64,000 nucleotides of DNA, from assembly GCF_038561955.2 (NCBI RefSeq), contig NZ_CP138333.2:1-64000 (forward strand), in the 5' to 3' direction. Source of the stretch: Salinicoccus sp. Bachu38. Lineage in GTDB: Bacteria; Bacillota; Bacilli; Staphylococcales; Salinicoccaceae. The notes under the pieces were generated by a model. The model was not told the origin of the DNA. It made no database searches and saw only the letters and a program-made list of their open reading frames with translations. How positions within the stretch are numbered: position 1 is the stretch's first letter; every line of letters starts with the position of its first letter. Shown piece after piece: positions 24,441 to 32,949 of this stretch. The position numbers and the translations under genes are program-made.

Positions 24441-25746
24441 GGAAACAGTCAAATCCGTCATCCTCTTTCTTCTTGTCATCAGCAGTGCCGTACTGACCTA
24501 TATGGTATGGAGCTACCAGCCGGAATTTTCACAGATTGATACGACAATCGAATCCACCTCCAATATCGGACAGGGCGAGCCCGTTCCATTCGACAGTGTC
24601 ATGCGCGCTTATCAGCTCATCTGGGTGGATGGGGAAAATGTCAGGGGAACGATAGAAGAGAATGCCGTTGTAGGCGTCAGGGAGTTCCTCGATGGCACCG
24701 AAATTGAAGGTATAGATGTTTACAATAATATGAACCGTCTGGAGCCTGCTGTGAAGGAGAATGGCAATGAGGAGTTCCTGGTCGTCGACTATCCATCAGA
24801 AATGCCCTCCAAGTCCCTCTTTCAAGTGCTTGGATTCACATATGAAGGTACTTTGCCCGATTACAGCTTCGACCGGCTCGTGGTGGATATCGCCTCCCCC
24901 CAGGTGACCTTCTATCTGCTGAATGAAGCGCTGGATCGTGTGGCGGTGGCCCAGACGAACATAGACAGCGCGTATCTCCTTTCCATCGTCAATGAATACG
25001 AAAACTCCTTCGAAGACTATACCCCCATCATCACCAACCAGCAGACATCCAATAATAAGACAGCCATATATGGGCCGGATGACCCGGGGGAAGTGAGCAT
25101 AGAGAACTTTCTTTCGACACAGATCAGCATAGACACGGTCAATGATCTGCTCTTCATGGAAGATGAAATCAGCGTGACCCAGAATGAGGATGTCTATGTA
25201 TACGAAGGGGAAAACAGTCTGGCGACCTATAACACAGAAACATACAATTATGTATACACCAATCTGGATGAGTCCCTGACATCCGATCGCGATCCCCATC
25301 AGACCATCCAGCGGAGTTTCAATTTCCTCAATTCTCATATAGGTCTTGCACCGGAACATATGCTGTTCGACTACGATGAGGAAGGCAGCCAGTCAACATA
25401 CCGGTATACATTGAACGGCTACGCCGTATTCAGTGATGAAATTGCCCACACCGTTACAACAAAATATGGCAGTAATGCATTGTTTGAATACGAACGTCCC
25501 CTGATTTATATCAATGCACAGATTCCGAGTGAAGAGACGAAAGCACTCGCCCGCATTGAAGATGTCCGCTATCAGATTGCTCTGAACGAAGACATCGATC
25601 TGCAGAAAGTATCGAAAATCACCATCGGCTATGATATGCGCTTTTCAGAGTCCCAGACGGAGCTCAATGTGGTGGAATTCGTACCCGAGTGGTATGTGAA
25701 GTATGATGGGGAATGGATGCGGTTCAATGAAGGGGGGCTGGAGTAA
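24433..25746 (+). CDS. walH: WalRK-associated membrane protein WalH (YycH)
   Basis: Membrane-anchored extracellular protein that modulates WalK with WalI. One N-terminal membrane helix (about 8-25), then a roughly 410-residue outer domain rich in acidic residues and tyrosines. The reading frame extends upstream inside walK, but GAGGAGG at 24417-24423 is correctly spaced only for the ATG at 24433, giving the hydrophobic N-terminus (437 residues). It overlaps walK by eight bases and walI by one. In B. subtilis the pair inhibits the kinase; in S. aureus it activates it, so the sign here cannot be told. Confidence 0.92.
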   Translation: MYKETVKSVILFLLVISSAVLTYMVWSYQPEFSQIDTTIESTSNIGQGEPVPFDSVMRAYQLIWVDGENVRGTIEENAVVGVREFLDGTEIEGIDVYNNMNRLEPAVKENGNEEFLVVDYPSEMPSKSLFQVLGFTYEGTLPDYSFDRLVVDIASPQVTFYLLNEALDRVAVAQTNIDSAYLLSIVNEYENSFEDYTPIITNQQTSNNKTAIYGPDDPGEVSIENFLSTQISIDTVNDLLFMEDEISVTQNEDVYVYEGENSLATYNTETYNYVYTNLDESLTSDRDPHQTIQRSFNFLNSHIGLAPEHMLFDYDEEGSQSTYRYTLNGYAVFSDEIAHTVTTKYGSNALFEYERPLIYINAQIPSEETKALARIEDVRYQIALNEDIDLQKVSKITIGYDMRFSESQTELNVVEFVPEWYVKYDGEWMRFNEGGLE

Positions 25747-26522
25747 TGGATTGGAAATTGACCAAGTCTCTATACATCCTCGTCTTCCTGCTCATCAATG
25801 TCGCCCTCCTCATGATGTACTACAACAAACAGCAGGAAGACATCAGGGAGATTGAGAGTACACCAGGCGTGCTTGAGGAAACCGATATCGACCTGAGCCA
25901 GCTTCCGGAGCATCAGCCTGAAAAACTGAACATACTTGCCGGCGAGAAAGTGGACTTCACCGAAGTTGAAGATGTCGTTGAAGACAGTGTCGAAATTACA
26001 AATGATGGCTACATCATCCATCAGGAGTTCGAAGCCGGAAACGGCACACCCGAGATGACGGCGGAATCCCTCCGGGGGCATAAGAACGAACAGGTTTACA
26101 GAGGCGGGAATTACCAGTATGATGATGTAATGAGTAATGACGCCGCCATGCTTTTCAACCAGTATTATGGTGACTATCCGATTTTCAACAATGAAGCGGC
26201 ACGTGTGATATATAGAGGGGATGGTACGGAAGCGGCAGAATATGAGCAAGGTTATATCACCAACTTGCGTGAAAACAGCTATACTTCCCCGATTGCAGTG
26301 AGAAATCCGAGACAGGTTGTGTCAGATCTTTACATGCGGCAAAGAATATCCGGAGAAGCAGTGATAGAGAATGCGAGACTCGGTTACTACATCATCTTGA
26401 GCGATGATGATCAGGTGCTCCTCAGGCCGAAATGGGAGCTGCAGATTACAGATCAGGGTGTCGAAAAGGCAATCTATGTCGATGCCATCAGTGAAACAGA
26501 AGATATTATCGAAAGTGAGTGA
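25746..26522 (+). CDS. walI: WalRK-associated membrane protein WalI (YycI)
   Basis: 258-residue partner of WalH. N-terminal membrane helix (about 7-24, LYILVFLLINVALLMMYY) followed by an extracellular domain with the YycI-type beta-rich C-terminus. The start shares one base with the walH stop (TAATG). Both proteins probably act outside the membrane on the WalK sensor domain. Confidence 0.92.
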   Translation: MDWKLTKSLYILVFLLINVALLMMYYNKQQEDIREIESTPGVLEETDIDLSQLPEHQPEKLNILAGEKVDFTEVEDVVEDSVEITNDGYIIHQEFEAGNGTPEMTAESLRGHKNEQVYRGGNYQYDDVMSNDAAMLFNQYYGDYPIFNNEAARVIYRGDGTEAAEYEQGYITNLRENSYTSPIAVRNPRQVVSDLYMRQRISGEAVIENARLGYYIILSDDDQVLLRPKWELQITDQGVEKAIYVDAISETEDIIESE

Positions 26523-26527
26523 CAGTA

Positions 26528-27316
26528 ATGAAGATGAGCGTGTTAGCCAGCGGTTCCACCGGGAACAGCACGTATATAGAAACTGAAAAAGGCAGCCTGC
26601 TCATAGACGTGGGACTCTCCTGTAAACGTATAGAGGAGTCGCTGAATACATTGGATACTTCCTTGAAGAATATCGATGCTATACTCATCACCCATGAGCA
26701 CAGCGACCATATCAAAGGTCTCAAAGTCATTTCCAAACGTTATGGCATTCCAATCTATGCCAATGAGAAGACGTGGCAGAGGATAGAGGCCAAGGATATC
26801 GAAGTCCATAGCGACAAGAAGTTCCACTTCAATCCTTTGGAGGAGAAAGAACTGCTCGGCATGGACGTACAATCCTTCAGCGTCTCCCATGACGCCATAG
26901 ACCCGCAGTTCTACACATTTATCAAAGACAACAGGAAGCTGTCCATCATCACCGACACAGGCTATGTCTCCGACCAGATGAAGGGCATCATCAAGGAGAG
27001 TGACTGTTTTGTGTTCGAAAGCAACCATGACGTCGATATGCTTAGAATGGGCAGATATCCATGGGTGACCAAACAGAGGATCCTGTCCGATGTCGGACAC
27101 GTTTCAAATGAGGATGCTGCACACGCCATGCGTGACGTTATAACCGACCGTACAAAACGCATATATCTCAGCCATCTGAGTTTGGACAACAATATAAAGG
27201 AATTGGCAAAAATGAGTGTTGAGCAGGTGCTGAACCAATATGATATCGATACGGCCAACCATGTAACGATAAGCGATACAGACAAAGCCGTACCGACGAA
27301 GATATATCAGATATAA
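26528..27316 (+). CDS. walJ: Metallo-beta-lactamase-fold hydrolase WalJ (YycJ)
   Basis: Predicted metal-dependent hydrolase ending the wal operon. The metal motif THEHSDHIKG (HxHxDH) is near residue 60, with later ligands in ITDTGYVS and YLSHLS. Related YycJ/VicX proteins have been described as 5'-exonuclease-like enzymes linked to DNA repair or cell division. 262 residues from the ATG at 26528; a GTG at 26519 overlaps the walI stop but has no better ribosome site. The stop is followed within four bases by a DnaA box. Confidence 0.93.
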   Translation: MKMSVLASGSTGNSTYIETEKGSLLIDVGLSCKRIEESLNTLDTSLKNIDAILITHEHSDHIKGLKVISKRYGIPIYANEKTWQRIEAKDIEVHSDKKFHFNPLEEKELLGMDVQSFSVSHDAIDPQFYTFIKDNRKLSIITDTGYVSDQMKGIIKESDCFVFESNHDVDMLRMGRYPWVTKQRILSDVGHVSNEDAAHAMRDVITDRTKRIYLSHLSLDNNIKELAKMSVEQVLNQYDIDTANHVTISDTDKAVPTKIYQI

Positions 27317-27319
27317 AAG

Positions 27320-27595
27320 TTATCCACAAAAATGTGTGAAAACTCTGTGGATAAATAGTCATAAATGTGGGTAAAGTATAAAAAGTGTGGATAACTAAGC
27401 AGTCAGTCGTGTAAAACTGGCTGTTTTATTTATATTTATGTGAATATAATGAGTAAAAAAAAGTAATATGCACGAATAATGAGTATTTATCCGTGGATAT
27501 GTTGAAATCATGTGGATAACTATAAGTCTATGCATGAAAATAGGCGAACTATTGTGAATAACCACACCATAGTTCACCCGCAGTATTGTGGATAA
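27320..27595. other. DnaA-box cluster after walJ
   Basis: Five exact DnaA boxes: TTATCCACA at 27320-27328 and the reverse form at 27346-27354, 27386-27394, 27511-27519 and 27587-27595. Near matches are at 27366-27374, 27487-27495 and 27553-27561. The boxes at 27346, 27366 and 27386 are exactly 20 bp apart, so they lie on one helix face. About 100 bp between the box groups (27400-27490) is very AT-rich. No gene lies within it. It may titrate DnaA, like E. coli datA or the B. subtilis DnaA-box clusters, or be an auxiliary origin. Boxes are seen; function is inference. Confidence 0.85.
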
Positions 27596-27601
27596 GCCGA
27601 A

Positions 27602-28246
27602 TTAACCAGCATTTCTTTCAGCAAAAATCTCCTTCACCGACTTTTCATCAATTTGACTATTTCTTATGCCTTCTTCATCACAGCACATCTCTCCATACAC
27701 AGTAAATGTATCATTGGTATATTGGTAGATAAAAGGAACCTCGGTTTTTTCGTAAAGGTTCTTCATCAGGTTTTCCACCGCACTCGAAGAAGTTGAAAAT
27801 GAAATTTCCAGATTTTCCTCGTCAACGACAGTATCTATCGCGTTCCCTTTTGTATTCCAGTGGTCATTCGCCCATTCGAAGAAATCAGGATAGCCATATT
27901 CCATTATATTTTCATAATACTTCTGTCCCAGGTCGATGCGTTCTTCTGCCACTAGGATCTGTTCCTTTTCCTGGGCGGCTGCCTGCTCAATAATCTCCTC
28001 GACATTCGTATAGTGCTTATCCTTAAGGTTCTCAATGAGCGATGCCTGCTCTTCCCTGTCGAGAGTGTTATAGTAGGAACCGATGGCAGCGTCCTGATAA
28101 GGGATGTGCTCCACCTTCAGAGCATCCGGTATCGGTTCGATTGAATTGAAATCAAAATCCTTTCCGTCTTTGATGGCGTAATCGATTATCTTCCGAAGCT
28201 CGTCCACGTTCCGGAATTTCAGTATACTGTAAGTCGTATTTGACAT
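27602..28246 (-). CDS. YubB ferredoxin-like (DUF1281-type) protein, phage/plasmid-like
   Basis: A 214-residue acidic soluble protein. The central block YGYPDFFEWANDHWNTKGNA resembles the diagnostic motif of the YubB/Api92 ferredoxin-like family (typically W..W...NWGTKW.A), which is mostly carried by phages and plasmids and has no established biochemical role. It opposes all genes to its left, and its stop codon lies just beyond the last DnaA box. ATG with GAAAGGAG before it. Its lower G+C and isolated position in the otherwise conserved walJ-rlmH interval suggest acquisition. The assignment rests on one motif and fold-like pattern. Confidence 0.68.
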   Translation of the reverse strand: MSNTTYSILKFRNVDELRKIIDYAIKDGKDFDFNSIEPIPDALKVEHIPYQDAAIGSYYNTLDREEQASLIENLKDKHYTNVEEIIEQAAAQEKEQILVAEERIDLGQKYYENIMEYGYPDFFEWANDHWNTKGNAIDTVVDEENLEISFSTSSSAVENLMKNLYEKTEVPFIYQYTNDTFTVYGEMCCDEEGIRNSQIDEKSVKEIFAERNAG

Positions 28247-28288
28247 ATGATTACTCCTTTCTCACTTTATGTGTATAAAGTTACCTTA

Positions 28289-28317
28289 ATTATTTAACAA
28301 TTCAGAATTATAGTCAA
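28289..28317 (-). promoter_or_regulatory. Promoter of the YubB-like gene
   Basis: On the minus strand, TTGACT (28317-28312), 17 bp, AATAAT (28294-28289). It lies about 45 bp upstream of the ATG. Confidence 0.55.
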
Positions 28318-28350
28318 GGCATTATAGCTCGTACAAAAGGATGATTTGAA

Positions 28351-28830
28351 ATGAAAGTCACGCTGATCAGTGTTGGGAAGTTGAAAGAAAAGTATTGGAA
28401 ACAGGCCGTTGAGGAATATAAAAAGCGTATCAGCGGTTATGCAAAGCTCGAACTCATTGAGATTCAGGATGAGAAGGAACCGAACAATGCAAGTGCGAAG
28501 GATATTGAAATCATCAAGGAGAAGGAAGCCGAGAAGATCCTTTCCAAAATCAAGGATGCACAGCATGTGGTCACATTGGAAATCAAAGGCAAAGCGTATA
28601 CCAGTGAGGGTCTGGCGGAGGAGTATCAGAAATGGATGAATACCGGCAGGAGCGATGTGGTATTCATCATCGGGGGCAGTAATGGCCTTGGGGAGAGCGT
28701 CCGCAGACGCTCCGACCAGGCAATCAGCTTCGGCGCCCTCACCTATCCCCATCAAATGATGAAGGTCATGCTGCTTGAACAGATATTCAGGGTGAATAAG
28801 ATCATCAGGAATGAGCAATACCACAAATAA
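28351..28830 (+). CDS. rlmH: 23S rRNA pseudouridine-1915 N3-methyltransferase RlmH
   Basis: SPOUT methyltransferase acting on Psi1915 in helix 69 of 23S rRNA. 159 residues, the family standard, with the knot motifs VFIIGGSNGLGESV and ALTYPHQMMKVMLLEQIFR. AAAGGATG precedes the ATG. In staphylococci its last codons are the SCCmec attachment site (ending NEAYHK). Here the protein ends RNEQYHK and the DNA differs from the attachment core at several bases. No second copy of the end and no recombinase is present, so the locus looks unoccupied. Confidence 0.97.
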   Translation: MKVTLISVGKLKEKYWKQAVEEYKKRISGYAKLELIEIQDEKEPNNASAKDIEIIKEKEAEKILSKIKDAQHVVTLEIKGKAYTSEGLAEEYQKWMNTGRSDVVFIIGGSNGLGESVRRRSDQAISFGALTYPHQMMKVMLLEQIFRVNKIIRNEQYHK

Positions 28831-29028
28831 ACCATATCTTGACTTGATAGAGTTTATATAAAAAATTCATTTTAAAAAGCAATCCATAAAAATAAAAACT
28901 ATTCGGATGCCGGGCCGGGGGAAATTTCCTAACCTCTGATAAATGTCTTTATAAAAGTTGTTGATTAACTTACTGTTCTTCAGGGAAGATAAGCTAGAAA
29001 CTGAAAACTAAAAGGAGATATGGAGATC

Positions 29029-30435
29029 ATGAGTCCAGAACAAATAGGGTTTGCCTTGCTTTACTTAGGATTGTTTCTGTTGATTGGAAAATGGATCCGG
29101 ATGCGTTCATCATTGATGCAGAACCTCTTTCTGCCCGCCTCTGTCATCGGCGGATTCCTCGCATTGCTTTTAGGGCCTGAGGTGCTCGGCCGGATATTGG
29201 GGAATTTTATCGGGGAGGATTCATTTTGGTCAACCGGAATTTTAACTTCTGAAATTATGGAAGTATGGTCCACACTCCCCGGCCTGATGATAAATATAGT
29301 GTTTGCCACTTTATTTATAGGGACAGTCCTTCCAAATCTAAAGAGAATATGGGATGTTGGGGGACCTCAGCTCGCTTTCGGCTGGACACTCGGCTGGGGT
29401 CAGTATGTCATCGGTTTGCTGCTTGCAATGCTGGTGTTAGTACCATTCTACGATATGCCACCATTTATCGGTGCCCTCATTGAGATTGGATTCGAAGGTG
29501 GACATGGTACAGCGGCCGGTCTGCAGGACACGTTTGATGAACTCGGATTCCCGGAAGCCTATGACATTGCTGTCGGATTGGCGACCGTCGGTATTTTAAC
29601 AGGTGTCGTTGCCGGTATTGCGCTGATCAACTGGGGCGTACGAAGAAACCAGACACAGGTGATTACTGATGTTAAAGGCATGTCACCGACTCAAAAAGCA
29701 GGTATCGTTGAATTTGAAGATCGCGGAGAAGGCGGGAAAAAGACTGTCAGAGCTGAATCGATCGATACATTCACATTTCATTTTACTATCGTTGGACTGG
29801 CCATTCTTGTGGGTTATGTCATATTGCGGGGCATCACCTGGTTGGAAGCTGCGGTCTTCGGCTCTGATTTTATGACATATGTGCCGTTATTCCCACTGGC
29901 GATGATCGGTGGTCTGATTGTACAGATCTTCGTCAGTAAGTTCGATACATCAGAACTGGTGGACAGAAACACGGTGACCAGTATACAGGGGTTCTCACTT
30001 GATATACTTATCGCAAGTGCAATAGCGACTGTATCAATCTCAGTCATTGGGGAATATCTTGTCCCATTCCTACTGTTGGCTCTATTCGGAGTTGCCTGGA
30101 ATCTGTTCGGATTCTTCGTCTTTGGACCAAGGATGATGCCGGATTACTGGCTTGAAAGAGCTGTAGGTGATTTTGGACAATCAACAGGGGTAACTGCAAC
30201 AGGACTGATGCTGATGCGTGTCGCCGACCCGGAAATGAAATCGCCGGCAGCTGAGGGTTTCGGCTATAAGCAGCTGGTTTTTGAACCATTCCTCGGCGGC
30301 GGTCTGGTTACAGCATTATCCGCACCACTCGTCTTTATGTGGGGGCCGATCCCATTCCTCATTTTCTCAATCGTCATGATGACAGTCGGTATAGTTGTCG
30401 GACTGTTTTATTTCGGTAAAAGGAAACTCGAATAG
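29029..30435 (+). CDS. gltS: GltS-type sodium/glutamate symporter
   Basis: Predicted Na+-driven amino-acid carrier with about eleven membrane segments in two inverted halves; GGHGTAAGLQDTF near 155 and the C-terminal copy GQSTGVTATGLMLMR near 385 are the paired re-entrant GltS signatures. 468 residues, longer than the roughly 400 of E. coli GltS because of the loop around 200-240. Two ATGs are possible (29020 and 29029); AAGGAG at 29012 fits the second better. Glutamate itself is an osmolyte, which suits the region, but the substrate is by family only. Confidence 0.86.
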   Translation: MSPEQIGFALLYLGLFLLIGKWIRMRSSLMQNLFLPASVIGGFLALLLGPEVLGRILGNFIGEDSFWSTGILTSEIMEVWSTLPGLMINIVFATLFIGTVLPNLKRIWDVGGPQLAFGWTLGWGQYVIGLLLAMLVLVPFYDMPPFIGALIEIGFEGGHGTAAGLQDTFDELGFPEAYDIAVGLATVGILTGVVAGIALINWGVRRNQTQVITDVKGMSPTQKAGIVEFEDRGEGGKKTVRAESIDTFTFHFTIVGLAILVGYVILRGITWLEAAVFGSDFMTYVPLFPLAMIGGLIVQIFVSKFDTSELVDRNTVTSIQGFSLDILIASAIATVSISVIGEYLVPFLLLALFGVAWNLFGFFVFGPRMMPDYWLERAVGDFGQSTGVTATGLMLMRVADPEMKSPAAEGFGYKQLVFEPFLGGGLVTALSAPLVFMWGPIPFLIFSIVMMTVGIVVGLFYFGKRKLE

Positions 30436-30468
30436 TTACTCTAAAGCGAAAATATATCCATGATCAAA

Positions 30469-30515
30469 GAACGCTCCCCGGATTTTTCCTACCATTCCAG
30501 GGAGCGTTCATTTTA
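30469..30515 (+). terminator. Terminator after gltS
   Basis: GAACGCTCCC (30469-30478) pairs with GGGAGCGTTC (30500-30509), then ATTTTAATTT. Confidence 0.85.
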
Positions 30516-30655
30516 ATTTGAAAAAGACATGGCAAACGGAGAGCATTCAGCAAATGAGAGGGTCCAATCATTTCTTCATGCAACCTGAAATTGAACAGAT
30601 CTGGATTTTGAATTCCAGTACCGATATGCAAGTTAATCAAGCTTCGGCAGAAATG

Positions 30656-31699
30656 TTAACCCATATTCACAAAGGGACGGTGGTATTCAAGTGTTCCTTT
30701 GATCTGCTTGACGTTGACGTTATTGCCTTTCAGCCACTTCGCAAAGTCGAAGATGACTGGTTCTTTATCAGGGCCGATCACGAACCATGCTTTTAATTCC
30801 TTGGGAAAATAGACGGAGGTGTGTATCGTTCCGGCTGCAGCATCGTACTTGTTCGAAAATATGCCATGGTCGGGACCATTCATCACTTTAAAAGCCTGGT
30901 AAGGGTTGGTGGCCTGCAGCTGCTGGGCTTGTATCGTTTTTTCCCGCTGGCGTGTTTCCTGTTGGCGGTAACGGTTTTCTTCATCCAGCAAATGAAAATG
31001 GTTCGTACATACATTGGCCCTTCTGACTGCGACTTTCCTTGGGGATGCTTCAACGACGTAGGATTCGCCCTCCGCATCCAAAATGATATAGCTGAACGAG
31101 TGTCTGTGAGGCAGTTCTTTCAATAGCGATATGGCCTCACCCACGTTCGCGCATGTCTCCAATATCAGGCGGCCAATCATATTGCATATGAACCCATCAT
31201 CTGAATTTTTACTGTGGGTGAAGTTGTAGCCCATCACAAGCCCTTTTTCGTTCATGCCATCTATCCTCCCCGTAATCTGCATGGAGGGCCCGATTACAGC
31301 GTATCCGGAGTCAGTTGGTGCGTAGAACATGTATCGCCCTTCATAACCACGCGGGTGGCTGTCATAATTGCGGACCATGAAGTCGGCATCGGTGAAAACG
31401 GAGCAGCCGCTTCGGGTATATTCCAAATAATAACCGCCGAATAGCCGAAATGCCTTTTCCATTTCCATCTCAAGTGCATCAGCAAGACCATGGATCTCCT
31501 CCAGTATGGCTGGTGAAAATTTTGAAATTACATTTTTATATTCTTCAGGGTTGATTAAAAAATGACGATCTTTACGTGATTCCCATTGTTTTTCACGGTT
31601 GGGCAGAATCAGGGAGTCTTTGAGCAGTTCACCCTGGAAATAGCCAAAATCATAATGTGTACCTCTATACTGGATAACATCACTGTAGAATTCTTTCAT
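30656..31699 (-). CDS. C45-family autoproteolytic acyltransferase/hydrolase
   Basis: Ntn-hydrolase related to acyl-CoA:6-aminopenicillanic acid acyltransferase and choloylglycine-type amidases. Such enzymes self-cleave to expose an N-terminal Cys; here Cys99 in RSGCSVF is the likely nucleophile, followed by VRNYDSHP, GRIDGMNEKGLVMGYN and CTNHFHL, all typical of the family. 347 residues, no signal peptide, so cytoplasmic. The ATG at 31699 has GGCGGAG five bases upstream; a GTG directly before it is less likely. It faces gltS across a terminator and stands alone. The natural substrate (a linear amide or acyl amino acid) cannot be told. Confidence 0.85.
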   Translation of the reverse strand: MKEFYSDVIQYRGTHYDFGYFQGELLKDSLILPNREKQWESRKDRHFLINPEEYKNVISKFSPAILEEIHGLADALEMEMEKAFRLFGGYYLEYTRSGCSVFTDADFMVRNYDSHPRGYEGRYMFYAPTDSGYAVIGPSMQITGRIDGMNEKGLVMGYNFTHSKNSDDGFICNMIGRLILETCANVGEAISLLKELPHRHSFSYIILDAEGESYVVEASPRKVAVRRANVCTNHFHLLDEENRYRQQETRQREKTIQAQQLQATNPYQAFKVMNGPDHGIFSNKYDAAAGTIHTSVYFPKELKAWFVIGPDKEPVIFDFAKWLKGNNVNVKQIKGTLEYHRPFVNMG

Positions 31700-31917
31700 C
31701 ACATCTCCGCCTTTGTCTTAAATGAACATCCGCATCTTCCAATTTCAACTCTATGGAATATGAAGTGGCTGATAATATTAGGATGTATACTATAGTCTAC
31801 CCATTTTCTATTACTCTACAGAACTACATTTATATTTTCAAAATGTCCATCAGTCGTTTAAAATGAAATGAATGGAAGACAATCTTCAAAAGAGAATGAA
31901 GTAAAGGAAGTTTTTTG

Positions 31918-32808
31918 ATGAAAAATAGAAAACAGTCAAGTGGACCGGATGCGGAATGGAAAGTACAGGAACCAACAGAACTGTTGAAGTTCCTGTTTGA
32001 GATGATGCCGTCACGCAGCCGGAAATCAGTCAAAGGAGTTTTGGGCCGTGGCCAGGTATATGTAAACGGCGAAGCGACGACCCAGTTTAATGCGCTTCTC
32101 CATCCTGGGGATCGTGTTGAGATCCAATCCCATTTTGGTGCCAGGAATGTAAAAATCAAAGGAATAGAAATTCTGCATGAAGATGATGATGTGATTGTGG
32201 TTGAAAAGGAAGCGGGACTGCTGTCGATTGCGTCAGAGAAGGAAAATCAGATGACTGCCTACCGTCAGCTCTCAGACCATGTGCAGCGCAGCCATCCCAA
32301 AAATCGGGTTTTTGTCGTGCATCGGCTCGACCGCGATACTTCTGGAGTCATGATGTTCGCCAAAAGTAAAAATGTGCAGCAGAAGCTGCAGAATGCCTGG
32401 AAGGATGCCGTTTCGGAACGGTCCTACATCGCACTCGTCGAAGGAAAGGTGGAGCAGGACGGGACAATCACTTCATGGCTGACGGAGGATAAAACGCTCA
32501 CCGTGCGATCGAGCAAAAATCCAAACCATGGGAAAAAGGCTGTAACCCACTATAAAGTATTGAAATCCAGTCGAAATTTATCATTGCTGAAAGTCCATTT
32601 GGAGACAGGACGTAAAAACCAGATTCGTGTCCATATGCAGGAACTGGGCCATCCCATTGTGGGGGATAAAAAGTATGGATCCCGCAGCAATCCGATACGA
32701 AGAATGGGACTGCACGCCCACGTCCTTGCATTCAAACATCCCACGAGTGGAAAATCCTTGCGGTTCGAGTCGGAAGTTCCAAGTGCATTCATGCGAAACT
32801 TCAATTGA
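31918..32808 (+). CDS. RluA-family 23S rRNA pseudouridine synthase
   Basis: N-terminal S4 RNA-binding segment (about 15-75, with RKSVKGVLGRGQVYVNGE) and a catalytic domain with the RluA motif HRLDRDTSGVMMFAK, Asp near 139 being the nucleophile, then LVEGKV and KNQIRVHMQELGHPIVGDKKYG. 296 residues. AAGGAAG eight bases before the ATG; a TTG three bases upstream is also possible. Which uridine it modifies cannot be decided, since several RluA paralogues occur per genome. Confidence 0.92.
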   Translation: MKNRKQSSGPDAEWKVQEPTELLKFLFEMMPSRSRKSVKGVLGRGQVYVNGEATTQFNALLHPGDRVEIQSHFGARNVKIKGIEILHEDDDVIVVEKEAGLLSIASEKENQMTAYRQLSDHVQRSHPKNRVFVVHRLDRDTSGVMMFAKSKNVQQKLQNAWKDAVSERSYIALVEGKVEQDGTITSWLTEDKTLTVRSSKNPNHGKKAVTHYKVLKSSRNLSLLKVHLETGRKNQIRVHMQELGHPIVGDKKYGSRSNPIRRMGLHAHVLAFKHPTSGKSLRFESEVPSAFMRNFN

Positions 32809-32873
32809 TTCTAAACCAAAAAGGGATGTAGTTGCTCGCCCTTCAAACGCAGAGCCAAAATGGATATGCTTAA

Positions 32874-32932
32874 AAACAGGGTCGGACCATTATGAATAAT
32901 GGTCCGACCCTGTTTATCTTTAATTTTTTTGT
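32874..32932. terminator. Bidirectional terminator between rluA-like gene and flotillin gene
   Basis: A perfect 20-bp inverted repeat (32874-32893 with 32896-32915) around a two-base centre, with T-rich sequence after it on the + strand and A-rich sequence before it. It lies between two convergent genes and would stop both. Confidence 0.85.
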
Positions 32933-32949
32933 AAATAATGCACCCGCTG

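Noticed and set aside
28810-28835. SCC attachment site at the rlmH end
   Set aside because: The end is diverged from the staphylococcal core, there is no second copy to the right, and no ccr or mec genes are present.
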